This document shows, piece after piece, positions 61,670-64,000 of a stretch of 64,000 nucleotides of DNA. This DNA comes from Limnobacter sp. 130. Its GTDB lineage: Bacteria > Pseudomonadota > Gammaproteobacteria > Burkholderiales > Burkholderiaceae_B. The position numbers and the translations under genes are program-made. The stretch spans positions 1,547,071-1,611,070 of the forward strand of contig NZ_LR732328.1 in the NCBI RefSeq assembly GCF_902506325.1, in the 5' to 3' direction. The stretch's first letter is position 1. Each line of letters begins with the position of its first letter. Below the pieces are notes generated by a model that was given only the letters and a program-made list of their open reading frames with translations, was not told the DNA's origin and made no database searches.

Positions 61670-63783
61670 GATGTGACTCCGTCAGCAAATGGATTGTTTC
61701 TCGCTTGAAGATTTAGATTGATGTTGCCTAACACTTGAATTTCCATGTTTGAAGAAATTTCTTGATGAGAAAGAACCGGAATGATGAACAATGAGTCTTG
61801 AATGATTTGGCGGAAAAACACCCGGCAATCCATTGAACACACAATGGCGGGCACATAGTTTCCAACCAGATGCGGCCTGCACTGCTCCTCGACAATTTCG
61901 ATTAGTTCATTGAGGGAGCTGGAATCAATGTCAACAAATGATCCATTGCCGTCACTTCGACTCGACTCTCGTATCAACTGTTCAAATTCCACGCCCAACA
62001 TAAAGACTTTGAGTTTTCGCTCGTGGGTATGTTGATGGCATATTTGCTCGAACAAGCCACGGCGTACCTGCTCGGCGATAACCATGGGGTCTCGCTCGCG
62101 TTGCCCCCATTCAATTAATGAATTCAAAATTGAACGCATGTTTTTGATTGAAACTGATTCGCCAAGCAAGCGTTGCAACACCTCCACCACTTTGGTAACG
62201 GGTAACACGCGCTCAAGTTCCTTGAGTTGTTCTGTGTACTTGTCACCCAAAGTGGTCATATGTCTTTGATATTCATTCAAGGTGAATAGCTGGTCGACCT
62301 TCTGGACCAACAACGCTTCAATTTGCGATACCAATCTTGTTTCGAATGTCAGGTATTCCAGCTTGTGCTGATCGAGAAGTGTTTTCTGAAGGGGGTCGCA
62401 CAGCATGTCGTATTTACCGGTAACAACATCTTTCTCAATCACGAATTCAATACCGGGCACGGCCTGTACCAATGACTGATCGCTGCGAATGCTGAGCCGC
62501 TTTTCGGAGATATGAATGGACATGGCCGGTACGCCGTACACATAGAACTCGACAAAACTCTCGGTGTGATTGGTGAACTCGAACAACGGAAACAGAATGC
62601 CCAAATGTTCTACTCGCCGGTTTCTCGCAATTCTGCAAATATTCTGAATTTGATTGGCAGCAGTGGGCTCGATGTCTACAGGCAACCGCACCTCAAGGGG
62701 TGCGAAAGTATTGGTGTGCAAGATGTCGTCCATCTTGACGCTTTTACCGCTGGCAGACAGCATGTCGCTGAACTGCGTGGACACATCGACGTCTGCGGCT
62801 TTGTCAGTTTTTCTCGAGATGAAGTACCAACCACACAGCAGCGTTGCCGAAGTGGCGAGGAATACATAACTGGGCATGCCAGGAACGAATGCGAACAGAA
62901 AACAGAAAATGCCGCTGATTTGAAGTGCGTTTGAATTTCGGCTGAGGTCTTTCAACATGTCTTGCGCAGTGTTGGATCCGTCAGCCTCGCCTTTGGTAAC
63001 ACGCGTCACAATCAAACCGGCCGCGATGGAAACCATCAACGATGGAATGATAGCGACCAGTCCGTCGCCTACTGACAAAATGGTGTACACCGACCCCGCT
63101 TCAGAAAAGGTCATTCCCTTCTGAATCATGCCGACCGTTAAACCACCCAGCAGGTTAACCACCGTGATAACGAGCCCGGCAATTGCATCATTTTTTACAA
63201 ACTTGATCGCACCGTCCATTGCACCAAATAACTGCGACTCTTTTTCAAGGTCGGAACGGCGTTGTTTCGCAACTGTTTGAGTAATTAACCCGGCACGCAG
63301 ATCGCTGTCGATGGACATTTGCTTTCCGGGCATGCCGTCGAGTGAGAAACGCGCAGCCACTTCAGCAACACGCTCGGAACCCTTGGTAATCACCAGAAAA
63401 TTAACAACAGAAATAATGAGGAAAATCGTTAAACCAACGGCCACATTGCCGCCCACGACGAACTCGCCGAAGGTTTGGACAATATGTCCGGCATCACCCT
63501 CTAGTAGAATTTGTCGTGTAGTGGAAATGGTGAGAGACAACCGAAACAAGGTTGTCATCAAAAGAAGCGCAGGAAATGAAGAAAATGCCAGCGGGGTTTC
63601 AATGAGTACGGCACTGATTACAAGCACGACCGACACAGAAATATTGATGGCCAGGAGTACATCGAGAATGCCCGGGCCCATGGGTATCACCATCATGACG
63701 ATCATGAGGATGATGAGAGATGCACCAACCACCTCGGACCGTGCAGAAGCCAGCCTTGCAAACCTGTTTAACACTTCGATCAT
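61666..63783 (-). CDS. sctV: T3SS major export gate protein SctV
   Basis: A 705-residue FlhA/YscV-family protein. Seven to eight membrane segments fill the first 330 residues, with family motifs FVVGGNVAVGLTIFLIISVV, ERVAEVAARFSLDGMPGKQM and NLLGGLTVGMIQKGM. The C-terminal cytosolic domain forms the nonameric ring that selects substrates and uses the proton gradient. GAGGA precedes the ATG at 63783. It is the first gene of the minus-strand operon in this window. Confidence 0.97.
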   Translation of the reverse strand: MIEVLNRFARLASARSEVVGASLIILMIVMMVIPMGPGILDVLLAINISVSVVLVISAVLIETPLAFSSFPALLLMTTLFRLSLTISTTRQILLEGDAGHIVQTFGEFVVGGNVAVGLTIFLIISVVNFLVITKGSERVAEVAARFSLDGMPGKQMSIDSDLRAGLITQTVAKQRRSDLEKESQLFGAMDGAIKFVKNDAIAGLVITVVNLLGGLTVGMIQKGMTFSEAGSVYTILSVGDGLVAIIPSLMVSIAAGLIVTRVTKGEADGSNTAQDMLKDLSRNSNALQISGIFCFLFAFVPGMPSYVFLATSATLLCGWYFISRKTDKAADVDVSTQFSDMLSASGKSVKMDDILHTNTFAPLEVRLPVDIEPTAANQIQNICRIARNRRVEHLGILFPLFEFTNHTESFVEFYVYGVPAMSIHISEKRLSIRSDQSLVQAVPGIEFVIEKDVVTGKYDMLCDPLQKTLLDQHKLEYLTFETRLVSQIEALLVQKVDQLFTLNEYQRHMTTLGDKYTEQLKELERVLPVTKVVEVLQRLLGESVSIKNMRSILNSLIEWGQRERDPMVIAEQVRRGLFEQICHQHTHERKLKVFMLGVEFEQLIRESSRSDGNGSFVDIDSSSLNELIEIVEEQCRPHLVGNYVPAIVCSMDCRVFFRQIIQDSLFIIPVLSHQEISSNMEIQVLGNINLNLQARNNPFADGVTS

Positions 63784-64000
63784 CGCGAGTCCTCAGCCAA
63801 CAAACCTTGAATTCGGTTTTCTAGTGCTTACTAGGTGGCGTTCAAACTCAACAAAGTTCGTCTTTTCTGGACAAAAATTGCGATGAATCGATTTCGACTA
63901 CACAGCGCCGGGTGGGGCGACGCTGTGGATGCTCGACATGTCAGGTCAGGTTGGTGCTCAATGCCCTTTTCAAATCTTCTTCACTTCGACCCGAGTACTC
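63784..64000. other. Gene-poor stretch upstream of sctV
   Basis: The region between sctV and the right edge holds an inverted repeat CACAGCG / CGCTGTG at 63901-63927 with a 13-base loop. No clear promoter is visible. A minus-strand frame enters from the right edge and ends at 63941; the hairpin follows it and could act as its terminator although no T-tract is present. Confidence 0.4.
63941..64000 (-). CDS. Possible 3' end of a gene entering from the right edge
   Basis: On the minus strand 19 codons are open from the edge to TGA at 63941-63943 and read EYSGRSEEDLKRALSTNLT, which looks protein-like. The other two minus frames stop sooner. Too short to assign; it may be an upstream T3SS gene. 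Confidence 0.3.
   Translation of the reverse strand, partial: EYSGRSEEDLKRALSTNLT

Noticed and set aside
1-64000. tRNA, rRNA, riboswitches and phage attachment sites
   Set aside because: I looked for typical conserved elements while reading and saw none; short or degenerate ones could still be missed without a search.

Overview
This 64 kb window is bacterial chromosome with moderate GC, tight gene packing and no RNA genes, CRISPR arrays or insertion sequences that I can see. The gene content suggests a betaproteobacterium of the order Burkholderiales. The evidence is a ComM-type AAA protein, DUF1840, several acyl-CoA dehydrogenases, a Burkholderiales-style copper cluster and a chromosomal type III secretion system (T3SS). 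Limnobacter would fit, but that is a guess from memory of gene content.

Bases 1-12.9 kb are ordinary chromosome. They hold a truncated comM, an MFS transporter with a lipoprotein, DUF1840 and Mpo1-like proteins, a Crp/Fnr regulator, a DUF4394 lipoprotein, an ECF sigma/anti-sigma pair, Dps, an SMP-30/strictosidine-synthase-like protein, and an acyl-CoA dehydrogenase / APH-like kinase / histidine phosphatase operon. Bases 12.9-17.5 kb form a copper-handling cluster read on the minus strand: CusF-like protein, cupredoxin, Tat-exported multicopper oxidase, TolC-like lipoprotein and two small exported proteins. Bases 17.5-21.1 kb carry a long acetyl-CoA hydrolase/transferase, a ferritin-like PF10118 protein and a YegP-like protein. 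Bases 21.2-27.9 kb are a complete RND tripartite efflux operon with a divergent TetR regulator and a palindrome that closely resembles the AcrR operator.

Bases 27.9-36.5 kb hold two SDR genes, an exported HELTH metalloprotease candidate, and an acyl-CoA carboxylase (alpha and beta subunits) interleaved with two acyl-CoA dehydrogenases. This looks like a branched-chain or isoprenoid acyl-CoA catabolic operon. Two near-identical CAAAC-N4-GTTTG operators sit in front of the SDR and the carboxylase beta gene and suggest one fatty-acid/acyl-CoA-responsive regulator. At 36.8-38.4 kb there is a short protein with a LapA/BapA-type retention module followed by low-complexity repeats.

Bases 39-64 kb are a T3SS injectisome locus made of two convergent blocks that meet at about 55.05 kb. 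The minus block is a gapless export-apparatus operon, sctV-D-N-O-Q-R-S-T-U. The plus block starts with a two-gene MotA/MotB-like (ZorA/ZorB-like) ion-channel pair. It then runs through sctI?, sctJ, sctK?, sctL, sctC, sctW?, several small proteins, a needle-like gene, a run of likely secreted proteins, two hydrophobic translocator candidates (SctE/SctB type) and two large paralogues. The paralogues share a roughly 1.07 kb, about 99% identical 5' part but have unrelated 3' ends. The most interesting features are the stator-like pair heading an injectisome operon and this terminal-swap paralogue pair, one member of which carries EF-hand-like motifs.
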